Below, piece after piece: positions 41,910 to 50,820 of a stretch of 64,000 nt of DNA (position 1 is its first letter; each line of letters starts with the position of its first letter). A model generated the notes under the pieces. That model was not told the origin of the DNA. It did not search any database and saw only the letters and a list, made by a program, of their open reading frames with translations. The translations under genes and the position numbers were made by a program. This stretch comes from DATJZG01 sp035499295 (GTDB taxonomy: Bacteria > Myxococcota > Myxococcia > Myxococcales > Anaeromyxobacteraceae): positions 1-64,000 of the forward strand of contig DATJZG010000082.1 in assembly GCA_035499295.1 (NCBI GenBank). Direction: 5' to 3'.

Positions 41910-43109
41910 GTGCCGCGCCTCGTCCAGTTCAGCGTCTTCCTGCTCGTCATGCTCGCCGTCCTGGGCGGCATGCACTTCTACCTCTGGGCCCGGCTGGTCC
42001 GGGATCCCGACCTGGCCGAGCCCTGGCGGCGACTGTTGACGGCGGGGCTCGTCGTCGCCGCCGTGACCGTGCCCGCGTCGATCCTCCTCATGCGCTCCCG
42101 CCCGAGCCGGCTCGCGCAGGCGTTCTCCTTCGTCGGCATGACCTGGCTCGGAACCTCCTTCCTGCTCTTCTCCGCCCTCCTCGCCACCGACCTGGTGCGC
42201 CTCTTCGTCGCCGGCTCCGCCGCCGTTCGGGACTGGATGAGGCACGCGCCCGAGGTGCCCGTCGATCCGGAGAGGAGGCAGCTGCTGGCGCGCGCGGTCG
42301 CCGGGGGAGCGACCCTCGCCGTGGGCGGGGCGAGTGCCTTCGCCATGCGCAGCGCGCTCGCAGATCCCGAGATCCACGAGGTGCCGGTGAGGCTGGAGCG
42401 GCTCCCGCGCCGGCTCTCCGGCCTCTCCATCGCCCAGATCACCGATCTCCACATCGGCCCCACCATCGGGGAGCCAGCGGTGCGGCGGGTGGTGCAGGCG
42501 GCCAACGCGCTCAAGCCCGACCTTGTGGCCATCACCGGCGATCTCGTCGACGGATCCGTCACCGGCCTGGGGCGCGCCGTCGCCGAGCTCGGCGCCCTCC
42601 GGGCCCGCTACGGCGTCCTCTTCGTCACCGGGAACCACGAGTACTACTCCGGGGTCGAGCCGTGGCTCGCCTTCCTCCGCCAGCTCGGTTTCCGTGTTCT
42701 CCGCAACGAGCGCGTCTCCATCGGCGAGGGGGACGCCTCGCTCGACGTGGCGGGTATCGACGATTGGCGCTCCCGGGGCCTCGCCCCGGGCCACGGCCCG
42801 GACCTGGGGAAGGCGCTTGCCGGGCGGGACCCGGACCGGTCCCTCCTCCTCCTCGCGCACCAGCCCCGGGGGGTGGAGGAGGCGGTGCGCTCGGGCGTCG
42901 AGCTGCAGCTCTCCGGCCACACCCACGGTGGCCAGATCTTCCCTTTCACCCTGCTCACGGGGCTCGTCTACCCGTACCTGCGCGGCCTCTACCGGCTCGA
43001 GGAGGGCGGCAGGGAGGGACAGGTGTTCGTGTCCCGCGGGACCGGCTACTGGGGGCCTCCCATGCGGCTCGGCAACCCACCGGAGATCGCGCGCATCGTC
43101 CTCACCTGA
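41910..43109 (+). CDS. Membrane-anchored metallophosphoesterase (YkuE-like)
   Basis: 399 residues. Four hydrophobic segments in the first ~130 residues, then a second Tat-like/anchor stretch (RRQLLARAVAGGATLAVGG) and a calcineurin-like domain with canonical motifs: ITDLHIG, ITGDLVDG, TGNHEYY, LAHQP and LSGHTHGGQ. Relatives include YkuE and UDP-2,3-diacylglucosamine-like hydrolases that act outside or at the membrane. The catalytic domain probably faces the periplasm (inference from the anchor). GTG 41910 start. The AIG2-like gene follows 20 bases downstream in the same direction. Confidence 0.87.
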   Translation: MPRLVQFSVFLLVMLAVLGGMHFYLWARLVRDPDLAEPWRRLLTAGLVVAAVTVPASILLMRSRPSRLAQAFSFVGMTWLGTSFLLFSALLATDLVRLFVAGSAAVRDWMRHAPEVPVDPERRQLLARAVAGGATLAVGGASAFAMRSALADPEIHEVPVRLERLPRRLSGLSIAQITDLHIGPTIGEPAVRRVVQAANALKPDLVAITGDLVDGSVTGLGRAVAELGALRARYGVLFVTGNHEYYSGVEPWLAFLRQLGFRVLRNERVSIGEGDASLDVAGIDDWRSRGLAPGHGPDLGKALAGRDPDRSLLLLAHQPRGVEEAVRSGVELQLSGHTHGGQIFPFTLLTGLVYPYLRGLYRLEEGGREGQVFVSRGTGYWGPPMRLGNPPEIARIVLT

Positions 43110-43129
43110 GGAGCTGAGGAGGGAGAGAG

Positions 43130-43660
43130 ATGGGCGCCTTCTGGAACGTGGTCGGCAAGGCTCACCAGGCGGGCGGTGCCCCCGACTTCGTCTGGTTCGT
43201 CTACGGGTCGTCGCTCGACCGCGCCGCCTTCGCGGCATGGGCGGAGCAGCACGGCTACCGGCTACCGGACCTCTCGCAGGCCCGGCCGGTGCGCCTTCGG
43301 GGGTACCGGCTCGCATTCGACGCGCCCAGCCGCAGCTGGGGGGGGGCCGTCGCCAGCCTGGCGGAATCGCCCGGCGACGAGGTCGAGGGCCTGGCGGTGG
43401 CGCTGCCGGGGCAGGCGCGGGGGCTCGTCGATCACAAGGAGGGCGCCATTTCCGGCCTCTACGCGCCCTTCGAGGTCCTGCTCGAGCCCCTGGGCGGGGG
43501 AGCGGCGCTCTCCGCCATCGCCTACCGCACCGCGCCGGCACGCCGGCTCCCGGTCGAGGAGCGCCCGGCGCCCGCCTATCTCGAGGTGCTGCTCAAGGGG
43601 GCGCGCGAGGTCGGGCTTTCCCCGGAGTGGGTGGCCCGGCTCGAGTCGCTCCGCCGCTAG
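43130..43660 (+). CDS. Gamma-glutamylcyclotransferase-like (AIG2/GGCT) protein
   Basis: 176 residues. The substrate-binding loop FVYGSSLD matches the YGS-x-x motif of the GGCT fold, and the candidate catalytic glutamate lies in LVDHKEGAISGLY. GGCT enzymes release 5-oxoproline from gamma-glutamyl amino acids or amines; others in the family have unknown roles. The ribosome site GAGGAGGGAGAG precedes ATG 43130. It lies 20 bases behind the phosphoesterase gene and probably shares its message. Confidence 0.78.
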   Translation: MGAFWNVVGKAHQAGGAPDFVWFVYGSSLDRAAFAAWAEQHGYRLPDLSQARPVRLRGYRLAFDAPSRSWGGAVASLAESPGDEVEGLAVALPGQARGLVDHKEGAISGLYAPFEVLLEPLGGGAALSAIAYRTAPARRLPVEERPAPAYLEVLLKGAREVGLSPEWVARLESLRR

Positions 43661-43676
43661 AGGGTGAGCCGAGAGC

Positions 43677-44534
43677 CTACCCGCCCGTCGCGCGCCGGCC
43701 GGTGAGCGCGAACACGATCTCCGGGAGGAGCTCCGCGGCGCTGCCGCGTGCGGCGTAGCCCCTCGGGCTGCGCTCCGCCAGCTCGGAGAAGGGGTTCTCC
43801 TCGGGGTTCACGTCGACGACCGCGGCGCCGCTCGAGAAGCAGACCTGGCCCACCCGCATGGGCAGGTTGGTGGCTCCGCTCGTGCCCACCACCAGGAGGA
43901 GGTCTGCTTCGGCCGCCGCCCTCAGGGTGGACTCGAAGCGGTAGTTCTCCTCGTCGTAGTACTCGTCGAACCACAGCACGTGCGGGCGCATCCAGTTGCC
44001 GCAGCCCGGGCAGGTGAGGGCCTCCTTGTCGGCAGGGGTGAAGGGAGTGGTCGCGTCGCGGACGCCCAGGTCCGGAAGCCTCTGCCGGCCCAGGCCGCAG
44101 TCGTAGTTGCAGCGGATCCAGGCGGCATCCCCGTGGATGCAGTAGGTGCGCTCCTCCGACGAGCCGGCCCGCCGGTGCAGGCCGTCGATGTTCTGCGTCA
44201 CCAGGGTGAAGCGCCCGGCAAACGCCCTCTCCAGCTCCACCAGGGCAAGGTGCCCGGCGTTGGGTCGCGCGTGGCGGACGACGCCGAAGCGGTACAGGTA
44301 CCAGCGCCACACCTCCTCCGGCTGGATCATGAACATGGCGTGGGTAGCCATCTCCTGCGGCATGTAGTTCCGCGAGCCCACCACCCAGTACCCGTCCTTG
44401 CCACGGAACGTGGGGATGCCGCTCTCGGCGGAGATGCCCGCGCCGGTGAGCACCACCACCCGGCCCTCCCCGTCGCGGAGGTCGCCGAGGATCTTCCGCA
44501 GCTTCCCGTCGAGTGCCATGGCCCATTCTCGCAC
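43677..44534 (-). CDS. cobB: Sirtuin NAD-dependent deacylase
   Basis: 285 residues. NAD motif GAGISAESGIPTFRG, TQNIDGLHRRAG with the catalytic HG (CIHGDAAWI) and a C-x4-C...C-x2-C zinc set (RCNYDCG, CPGCGNW), then the second nucleotide loop VVGTSGAT. The Rossmann half ends VDVNPEENPF. It removes acyl groups from lysines using NAD+. Class II/III desuccinylase residues (Y-x-x-R) are not evident, so a general deacetylase is likely. ATG 44534 or the internal ATG 44519 (MALDGKLRK) may be used. Convergent with the AIG2-like gene. Confidence 0.88.
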   Translation of the reverse strand: MREWAMALDGKLRKILGDLRDGEGRVVVLTGAGISAESGIPTFRGKDGYWVVGSRNYMPQEMATHAMFMIQPEEVWRWYLYRFGVVRHARPNAGHLALVELERAFAGRFTLVTQNIDGLHRRAGSSEERTYCIHGDAAWIRCNYDCGLGRQRLPDLGVRDATTPFTPADKEALTCPGCGNWMRPHVLWFDEYYDEENYRFESTLRAAAEADLLLVVGTSGATNLPMRVGQVCFSSGAAVVDVNPEENPFSELAERSPRGYAARGSAAELLPEIVFALTGRRATGG

Positions 44535-44599
44535 GGACCGGCGACGACCGGACGTCGGCGCGGGTGGCGCGCTCCTGCCTCCCGTGATAACGACGGGGC

Positions 44600-44983
44600 G
44601 TGTCCCTCGCCGTGACCCAGGGCATCAAGGTGGCGGTGCGAAGCGATTTCCGTCCCGACCGCTCTCTTCCCGCCCAGAACCGGTACCTCTTCACCTATAC
44701 GGTCCGCGTCACCAACGAGGGCGGGGCGGGGACGAAGCTCCTCTCCCGCCACTGGATCATCACCGACGCCCAGGGCGAGAAGGAGGAGGTCGTCGGGGAC
44801 GGGGTGGTGGGGAAGCAGCCGCATCTCAAGCCCGGGGAGTCGTTCGAGTACACGAGCTTCTGCGTGCTCAAGACCCCGCTCGGCCAGATGCGGGGCACCT
44901 ACACGATGATGAGGGACGACGGCGCCACCTTCCTCGCGGAGATCGCCCCCTTCGCGCTGGCGGTGCCGTCGGCGCTCAACTGA
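44600..44983 (+). CDS. apaG: ApaG protein
   Basis: 127 residues, the normal ApaG length. Sequence markers are YLFTYTVRVTNEG, LLSRHWIITDAQG, VVGKQPHLKPGESFEYTS and the C-terminal MRGTYTMM. The fold is a fibronectin-like sandwich; links to diadenosine tetraphosphate and cobalt/magnesium tolerance are known for the family but the biochemical role is unsettled. GTG 44600 starts five residues before a second GTG (TQGIKV) that could be used instead. The alcohol dehydrogenase follows after 19 bases. Confidence 0.92.
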   Translation: MSLAVTQGIKVAVRSDFRPDRSLPAQNRYLFTYTVRVTNEGGAGTKLLSRHWIITDAQGEKEEVVGDGVVGKQPHLKPGESFEYTSFCVLKTPLGQMRGTYTMMRDDGATFLAEIAPFALAVPSALN

Positions 44984-45002
44984 GAGCAGAGGAGCCCGAG
45001 CC

Positions 45003-46046
45003 ATGATGAAGACGAAGGCCTACGCGACGCCGTCCGCAGCCTCCCCGCTCGCCCCGTTCGAGATCGTCCGGCGCGAGGTGGGGGACCGGGACGTCCTCAT
45101 CGAGATCGCCTTCTGTGGGGTGTGCCACTCCGACATCCACCAGGCGCGGAACGAGTGGGGGAGCTCGATCTTTCCCATGGTGCCGGGCCACGAGATCGTG
45201 GGGCGGGTGGCGCGCGTCGGCAAGGCCGTCACCCGGTTGAAGGTGGGCGACCGCGCCGGCGTGGGCTGCATGGTCGACTCCTGCCGCTCCTGCGAAAGCT
45301 GCCAGCGCGGCCTGGAGCAGTTTTGCCAGCAGGGCGCCGCCATGACCTACAACGGCACCGAGATGGACCGGAAGACGCTCACCTACGGCGGCTACTCCTC
45401 ACGGGTGGTGGTGGACGAGCGCTTCGCGCTGAAGGTCCCGCCGGCGCTCGACCTGGCGGCCGCCGCGCCCCTGCTGTGCGCCGGGATCACCACCTACTCG
45501 CCGCTGCGCCACTGGAACACGAAGAAGGGAGACCGGGTGGGCGTGGTGGGTCTGGGCGGACTCGGGCACATGGCGGTCAAGCTGGCGGCCTCCATGGGCG
45601 CGGAGGTGACTATGCTCAGCACCTCCGCCAACAAGGAGGCCGACGCCCGGCGGCTGGGCGCGCACCACTTCACCCTGACCAAGGACGAGGCCGCCCTCCG
45701 GAAGCTCGCGGGCCGCTTCCATCTCATCGTCGACACCATCTCCGCCCCCCATGACCTGAACCGCTACCTCTCCATGCTGAGGGTGGACGGGGCGATGGTC
45801 CTGCTCGGGGCCCCGCCCACGCCGGCGCCGGTCCAGGCCTTCTCGCTCATCTTCGGGCGCAAGAGCCTGGCGGGCTCGCTCATCGGCGGGATCCCCGAGA
45901 CCCAGGAGATGCTCGACTACTGCGCCGAGCACCGGATCGCCTGCGACGTCGAAGTCATCCCCATCCAGAAGATCAACGAGGCCTACGAGCGCATGATGCG
46001 CGGCGACGTCCGCTACCGGTTCGTCATCGACCTCTCGACCCTGTAA
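45003..46046 (+). CDS. Zinc-dependent alcohol/aldehyde dehydrogenase (CAD/YahK-like)
   Basis: 347 residues. Catalytic zinc residues in FCGVCHSD and PGHEIVG; structural zinc cysteines in DSCRSCESCQRGLEQFC; NADP-binding GLGGLGHMAVKLA. This is the cinnamyl-alcohol-dehydrogenase branch of medium-chain dehydrogenases, which reduce broad-range aldehydes with NADPH. The duplicate ATG ATG start has GAGGAG upstream. It ends 12 bases short of the convergent MshEN gene. The adjacent apaG does not suggest a pathway. Confidence 0.9.
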   Translation: MMKTKAYATPSAASPLAPFEIVRREVGDRDVLIEIAFCGVCHSDIHQARNEWGSSIFPMVPGHEIVGRVARVGKAVTRLKVGDRAGVGCMVDSCRSCESCQRGLEQFCQQGAAMTYNGTEMDRKTLTYGGYSSRVVVDERFALKVPPALDLAAAAPLLCAGITTYSPLRHWNTKKGDRVGVVGLGGLGHMAVKLAASMGAEVTMLSTSANKEADARRLGAHHFTLTKDEAALRKLAGRFHLIVDTISAPHDLNRYLSMLRVDGAMVLLGAPPTPAPVQAFSLIFGRKSLAGSLIGGIPETQEMLDYCAEHRIACDVEVIPIQKINEAYERMMRGDVRYRFVIDLSTL

Positions 46047-46058
46047 CAGAAGGCGCCG

Positions 46059-47102
46059 CTACTTCCGCAGGAGCTCGCGGATGAGCTCCGCCTCGGTGAC
46101 CGCGCCCTTGCGGAGCAGGAGCCTCACCAGGGCCGCGGAGAGACGGGCGATGCGCGCCACGTCCGGCGTGCTCGACGCGCCCCGCGCCGCGCGGTCGATG
46201 GCGTCGATGAGCGCGTGAAGGCGGGGGGAGAGGTCGGGAGCTTCTCCCTCGTCCGCGGGCGGGTGCCCGGACGCAGGCTCGGCGGGGGCGACGGGGTCGG
46301 GGCGCGGCAAGGGGGTGAGATCGGCCACCCGCGGGGCGGGGGGCGGCGGCGCCCGGGCGGGCTCCGGCGGGCGCGCCACCATGGAGCGGGAGGCGGTCGT
46401 CTCGTCCTCGAGCTTGAGCCTGCGGACGGCTTCGGCGAGCCGGGCCTCGGCGCCGGCGTGCGGGATGGACTGCGCCGCCCGGTTCGGGGCGCCGCTCGGA
46501 TCCAAGGATGGCACCGGGGAGGGGGCGGGAGGCGCCGGGGCCCGGGAGAAGAACTCGTCGAGCGCCTGGCTGTTGCCGCCCTCGAAGGACCCGACCATCT
46601 CCACCGGGCCCTCCGGCCCGTCGTCCTCCAAGGCGATCGCCTCGACGCCCCGCTTCTCCTGGAGGTAGAGGCGCCGGACGGCCTCTGCGATCTCCTTGTC
46701 CCCGGCCAGGGAGACCTTCACCTTGCGACCGGTGCGGAACGCCACCTCGTCGACCACCGCGATGTTGGTGGGATCGGCCATGGCCACCCAGACGGTGCCC
46801 ATGTCGGCCGCGTAGGGCAGCAGCGTGTTCCGCTGGGCGAACTCGTAGGGTACGAGACGCAGCGCCAGCTCGAGCGAGGGTCCGTGCTCCACCGCCGCCA
46901 GACGGATGGAGTCGTATCCGAGCTTGCGGGAGAGGGTCTCGACGATCTGCGCCTCGGTCGCGATCTTGAGGTCGACGAGCGCCTGCCCGAGCCGCCCGCC
47001 CCAGCGTCGCTGGTGACCGAGCGCGGACTGGAGCTGGGCCGAGTCGATCACCCCCGACTCGAGCAGCATCTCCCCGAGGCGCTTGCGCACCGCGACCGCC
47101 AC
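46059..47102 (-). CDS. MshEN (GspE N-terminal) domain protein, no ATPase
   Basis: About 347 residues. The N-terminal 150 residues form an MshEN domain: LGEMLLESGVIDSAQLQSAL, LGQALVDLKIATEAQIVETL and VPYEFAQRNTLLPYA, with VWVAMADPTNIAVVDEV. In GspE/PilB these bind cyclic di-GMP or link to the secretion base. The rest is a Pro/Ala-rich linker and a C-terminal helical piece (ALVRLLLRKGAVTEAELIRELL); no Walker ATPase follows, so it is an adaptor or sensor. Start GTG 47102 (or GTG 47090). It is the last gene of the run with ExbB/ExbD, with which it may share a role (inference). Confidence 0.75.
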   Translation of the reverse strand: MAVAVRKRLGEMLLESGVIDSAQLQSALGHQRRWGGRLGQALVDLKIATEAQIVETLSRKLGYDSIRLAAVEHGPSLELALRLVPYEFAQRNTLLPYAADMGTVWVAMADPTNIAVVDEVAFRTGRKVKVSLAGDKEIAEAVRRLYLQEKRGVEAIALEDDGPEGPVEMVGSFEGGNSQALDEFFSRAPAPPAPSPVPSLDPSGAPNRAAQSIPHAGAEARLAEAVRRLKLEDETTASRSMVARPPEPARAPPPPAPRVADLTPLPRPDPVAPAEPASGHPPADEGEAPDLSPRLHALIDAIDRAARGASSTPDVARIARLSAALVRLLLRKGAVTEAELIRELLRK

Positions 47103-47172
47103 CTCTCGAATGTAGCCCGGCGCCGGCGGCGGGTCGAGCTTCGGGCGCCCCGCCGCAGGCCGTGGGGGAGGG

Positions 47173-47631
47173 TCAGGGCTTGTCGCCGCCCTCGGCGCGG
47201 GTGGCAATGGCAAGCCGCGGCAGGCCCTGCCGGCGGGCAAGGTCCATGACCGCCACCACCCGCCCGTGGATCACGCCCTCGTCGGCTTGCACCAGCACCA
47301 GGGTGTCCGGGTTCTCGGCGTGGGCCTTGGCGAGCAGCTCCTTCAGGGCTGCCTCCTCGATCACCTTCCCCTGCACCACCGTCCGGCCGTCGGCGAGAAC
47401 CGCGATGGCGAGGTCGTGGACCTCCTTCAAGGCGTTCGCCTGGCCGCCCTTCGGCAGCTGCACCTTGATCCCGCCGTTCTGTCCGCCCGCCTCGGCGATG
47501 GCGGTGGTGGTGACCATGAAGATGATGAGCAGCACGAGGAAGATGTCGGTGAGCGGGGTGATGTTGATGTCGGAGAAGATGGAGCCGCCCTGCCCTTCGC
47601 CGTCGTCGTCCGGGAGTCCGGTGATGGCCAT
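47173..47631 (-). CDS. exbD: ExbD/TolR-type proton-channel accessory protein
   Basis: 152 residues. One N-terminal membrane helix (TDIFLVLLIIFMVTTTAI) carrying the conserved Asp in PLTDIFL, which moves protons in ExbD/TolR/MotB. A periplasmic domain follows with an alpha-beta pattern ending LPRLAIATR. It pairs with the ExbB-like protein encoded two bases upstream (ATG 47631 versus the exbB stop at 47634) to form the proton-driven motor that energises TonB, Tol or gliding-type systems. No tonB or tolA is nearby. GGGSIF near the start is a typical ExbD leader. Confidence 0.87.
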   Translation of the reverse strand: MAITGLPDDDGEGQGGSIFSDINITPLTDIFLVLLIIFMVTTTAIAEAGGQNGGIKVQLPKGGQANALKEVHDLAIAVLADGRTVVQGKVIEEAALKELLAKAHAENPDTLVLVQADEGVIHGRVVAVMDLARRQGLPRLAIATRAEGGDKP

Positions 47632-47633
47632 GG

Positions 47634-48299
47634 TCAGGCACCCTCCGCGGTGCCGGCACTGCGGCGCGCCGGGAGCTCCTTCACGATCTCCAGGTACTCC
47701 TCGGCGAGGAGCTTGAGCTGGAGGGTGATCTTCTGCACCCGGATGTTGAGGAAGTTGTAGATGACGACGGCCTCGATCGCCACCGCGATGCCGCCGGCGG
47801 TGGTGATGAGCGCCTCGGAGATGCCGGCCGCCACCACGCTGAAACCGCCCTGCCCCGTCGCCGCCATCTGGTGGAAAGCCCGCATGATGCCGACCACGGT
47901 ACCGAAGAGGCCGACGAAGGGGGCCGTCGCCCCGATGGTCCCCAGGATCCACAGGTTCTGCCGCATCTTGAGGTTCGCCTCCTGGCGCTGCCGTTCCACG
48001 GCCGCGCCGAGCTTCTCCTCGGAGGGAGGCGCCCGCCCGGGCGCGTTGGGGACGATGGCGGCGAGGAACAGTTCGGAGGTGGGGGAGTTCGCCCGCTCCG
48101 CCTGGGCCCGGGCGTCGTCGAGGTCGCCGCGGTACAGGGCGCGCGTCACGGCGTCCGCCAGGCTCTTCGCCTTCTCGCTGTAGCGCCACAGCGACAAGAG
48201 TCGCTCCACGCCCACGGCGATGGCGATCACCGAGCACGCCATGATGATCCACATGGCGACGCCGCCGGTCTTGAGGAGATTCCACAGTTCCGTGTCCAA
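47634..48299 (-). CDS. exbB: ExbB/TolQ/MotA-type proton channel protein
   Basis: 221 residues, three membrane helices: an N-terminal one (AMWIIMACSVIAIAVGVERL), then two flanking a cytoplasmic loop, with the signature NLWILGTIGATAPFVGLFGTV and the Thr/Pro pattern of proton-channel helices. TTG 48299 start with GGGAAGG upstream. With ExbD it forms the proton-motive-force motor. It is followed by exbD and the MshEN protein; the lipoprotein gene lies 120 bases upstream. Whether it serves TonB receptors, Tol-Pal or gliding motility cannot be told from this sequence. Confidence 0.87.
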   Translation of the reverse strand: MDTELWNLLKTGGVAMWIIMACSVIAIAVGVERLLSLWRYSEKAKSLADAVTRALYRGDLDDARAQAERANSPTSELFLAAIVPNAPGRAPPSEEKLGAAVERQRQEANLKMRQNLWILGTIGATAPFVGLFGTVVGIMRAFHQMAATGQGGFSVVAAGISEALITTAGGIAVAIEAVVIYNFLNIRVQKITLQLKLLAEEYLEIVKELPARRSAGTAEGA

Positions 48300-48419
48300 G
48301 CGACCTTCCCTTTCGCGGTGCGGAGGGGAAAAGTAGACGCATCCGGGGCTGCTTTCAAGGCGATCCCGCCCCTCCCGGCTCTCCCCGCGAACCACCACCG
48401 CGGGCGGCGGCGCGATCGA

Positions 48420-49238
48420 TCAACGCTCCGGCACGGCGCTTTCTGCCCCGCGGAGCGGCAGATCGAGAGGAGGGGGGGGGCCGGTCAGGTCCACCACCCG
48501 GGCGCCCCGCGGCGCATCGAGCTGGAAGGGCGCCCCTTCCGAGGCCGGATTCACCTCCAGATCGCTCTTCCAGCGCACCGCCACGCGCGCCCGGCCCGCG
48601 CGCAGGTCCGCCTCGGAGGGCACGAGCGCTCCGCCCCGGGTGCGAAAGACGTCGAAGGAGACCCGCCAGCCGGCGCTCCCCGAGCCCGGGGTCGGTTCGA
48701 GCGTGGCCGAGCGCACCGTCGCCCCGGCTCCGATCCGCAGGATTTCGCGTCCCCGGGGCGAGAGGACTTCGAGTCGCATCGCGCTTCCATCCGGCTCGGC
48801 GCTCGCGGCGCTCCCCTCCGGCAGGGGCGCCGACCCGCACAGCAAGACGGCGACGTCCTCGACGGGGAGGGGAAAGGGCAGGAGCCGGGCCAGGTTCGCG
48901 GCAGTGGCCTCTCCCCGGTAGTAGACGCCGGCGCGGGCGTCGTAGAGGCCGAATCGGCCCTCGTTCGCCACCAGCAGTGCCGCCGGATTCCCGAAGAAGT
49001 CGAGGAGCTCGATCCGGACGCGGGCCGGCTTCTCGGCCTCCAGGTAGGCGTCGAGCGTGCCGGACTGCGCTTCGGAGGTCACGTCCAGGCGCGCCGAGCC
49101 TCGCACCGATCGCACCCTCGCCTGCCCCTCCCTTACCTGCTCCAGGAGCCCGGCCGGGTCGCGGGAGAGGTCGGCCGGGGGCGCGCGCACGCAACCTGTG
49201 CCGAGCGCGAGCGCCAGCGCCGCCACCGATCGTCTCAC
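48420..49238 (-). CDS. DUF4292-type lipoprotein (LolB-like)
   Basis: 272 residues. Lipoprotein signal VRRSVAALALALGTGC with cysteine at residue 16. The body has the alternating-strand pattern of LolB/DUF4292 folds: VRSVRGSARLDVTS, KPARVRIELLDFFGNPAAL and RFGLYDARAGVYYRGEATAANLARLLP. These proteins may move lipids or lipoproteins to the outer membrane. GTG 49238 overlaps the stop of the PLP-enzyme gene (GTGA), so the two are translationally coupled despite unrelated functions. The C-terminal ~70 residues are less conserved. Confidence 0.78.
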   Translation of the reverse strand: MRRSVAALALALGTGCVRAPPADLSRDPAGLLEQVREGQARVRSVRGSARLDVTSEAQSGTLDAYLEAEKPARVRIELLDFFGNPAALLVANEGRFGLYDARAGVYYRGEATAANLARLLPFPLPVEDVAVLLCGSAPLPEGSAASAEPDGSAMRLEVLSPRGREILRIGAGATVRSATLEPTPGSGSAGWRVSFDVFRTRGGALVPSEADLRAGRARVAVRWKSDLEVNPASEGAPFQLDAPRGARVVDLTGPPPPLDLPLRGAESAVPER

Positions 49239-50410
49239 GCCTTCTCCAGGGCCTGCAGCAGGTCGGCGAGGACGTCGGCCGGATCCTCGAGCCCCACCGA
49301 GATCCGGATCGTTCCGCGATCGATCCCCTGGGCGGCGAGCTCGTCGCTCGTCGCCGCCCGGTGCGACGAGATCACCGGGATGGAGGCCAAGCTCTCCACC
49401 CCACCCAGCGAACTCGCCCGCGCCACGAGCCGCAAGGCGTCGTGCACGCGGCAGACCGCCTCGAAGCCGCCCTTCACGCTCAGGGAGAGCACACCCCCGC
49501 CGCCGGCGAGCTGCCGACGGGCGAGCGCGTGGTCCGGGTGCGACGGGAGCATGGGGTAGGCCACCCAGGCGACCTTGGGATGCCCCTCGAGCGATTGCGC
49601 GAGGTGGAGGGCAGTCGCGTTTTGGCGCAGGACGCGCACCTCGAGCGTCTTCATCCCGCGGATGAGGTCGTAGGCGGCAGCCGGGTCCAGGTTGCCCCCG
49701 GTCGTCTTGCGCACGCCGGCCACCCGGTCGAGGAGTGCCCTCCGGCCCGCCACCGCCCCGCCGAGGTGGTCGCAGTGGCCGTTCAGGTACTTGGTCGTGC
49801 TGTGGAGCACCAGGTCCACGCCGAGCGAGAGGGCGCGAAGGTTGATGGGGGTGGCGAAGGTGGCGTCCAGGACGGAGAGGATGCCTCGCTCCCGGCAGGC
49901 GGCAGCGACCGCGGCCACGTCGACCACCCGGAGCGTGGGATTGGTGGGGGTCTCGAAGTGCAGCAGCCGCGCGTGGGCGGGCGCGCGCCGCACCGCCTCC
50001 GGGAGCCCGGCGAGGGCGACCACCCGCACGTCGACCCCCAGGCGCGAGAGCACGTCCTGCGCGAGCCGCGTCGTCTGCCCGTAGACGGTGTCGCAGAGCA
50101 GCAAGGCGTCGCCGGTGGCGAGGAAGGACAGGTGGGCAGCCGAGATGGCCGCCATGCCGCTCGCGAAGCAGAGCGCCGCCTCCGCTCCCTCCAGGGCAGC
50201 GATCTTCCTCTCCGCCGCGATGACGGTGGGGTTCTCGAGGCGCGAGTAGAGCCAGCGCCCCTCCGGCCGCTCCAGGTAGGCGGCCGCCTCGGCGGCGTCG
50301 GGGAAACGGTAGGTGGTGGCGAGGTAGACGGGGGTGGTGGTGGAGGGCACCGCCAGGGTTTCCCCCTCCCCGGCGTGGACCGCCACGGTCCCGAGCTTGG
50401 GTGGGATCAT
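49235..50410 (-). CDS. Cys/Met metabolism PLP-dependent enzyme (cystathionine gamma-synthase/lyase family)
   Basis: 391 residues. PLP lysine in VLHSTTKYLNGH; the opening TVAVHAGE and STTTPVYLATTYRFP; SRLENPTV; and the ETPTNPTLRVVDV block are standard for the family. Members make or break cystathionine, or cleave methionine. The neighbours do not distinguish synthase from lyase. Cytoplasmic tetramer. ATG 50410. It is followed by the DUF4292 gene with a 4-base overlap. The ISSHRAATSDELAAQGI C-terminal region is typical of gamma-synthase-like members. Confidence 0.9.
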   Translation of the reverse strand: MIPPKLGTVAVHAGEGETLAVPSTTTPVYLATTYRFPDAAEAAAYLERPEGRWLYSRLENPTVIAAERKIAALEGAEAALCFASGMAAISAAHLSFLATGDALLLCDTVYGQTTRLAQDVLSRLGVDVRVVALAGLPEAVRRAPAHARLLHFETPTNPTLRVVDVAAVAAACRERGILSVLDATFATPINLRALSLGVDLVLHSTTKYLNGHCDHLGGAVAGRRALLDRVAGVRKTTGGNLDPAAAYDLIRGMKTLEVRVLRQNATALHLAQSLEGHPKVAWVAYPMLPSHPDHALARRQLAGGGGVLSLSVKGGFEAVCRVHDALRLVARASSLGGVESLASIPVISSHRAATSDELAAQGIDRGTIRISVGLEDPADVLADLLQALEKA

Positions 50411-50457
50411 GGCCGGTCACCATAGCCCAGGGGCGGACCGGTGGCGACCGCGCCCGG

Positions 50458-50799
50458 TCAGGAGAGCACTGCGCCCACGATCGCCCCGAGGAGCAGCGGA
50501 CCTACGTGGACGGCCACGAGCGCCCCCACCCCGAGTCCGGCGATGAAGCCGAGGAGCGGGATTCCCGTGAGCGCGGTCCCGAGCACGAAGAAGAGCGCCG
50601 CGGCCAAGGCGGCGGGCAGGAGCGCGGCTGCGAGCGCCTTCCCCACCGTCCTCGCCTTGGTCCCGCCGACGACCCCGGCGACGAGAGGACCCACGATCGG
50701 CAGCCAGAAGAGCAGGAGGGAGAGGACGAACATCCACAGGGCCGCCCGGACGATGCTCCCGTTCCGGGCCGCGACCCCGCTCTTCGCGTCTTCCGTCAT
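50458..50799 (-). CDS. Small hydrophobic membrane protein
   Basis: 113 residues from ATG 50799, chosen because GAGG is five bases upstream; an ATG at 50814 would add five residues. Three hydrophobic segments: ALWMFVLSLLLFWLPIVG, a glycine-alanine helix, and LLGFIAGLGVGALVAVHVGP. The pattern VAGVVGGTKARTVGKALAAAL between helices resembles small permeability or holin-like proteins, but I do not assign a family. Located between the TatT-like gene and the Cys/Met enzyme on the same strand. Confidence 0.65.
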   Translation of the reverse strand: MTEDAKSGVAARNGSIVRAALWMFVLSLLLFWLPIVGPLVAGVVGGTKARTVGKALAAALLPAALAAALFFVLGTALTGIPLLGFIAGLGVGALVAVHVGPLLLGAIVGAVLS

Positions 50800-50820
50800 C
50801 TGGCCCTCCCTCACCTTGCA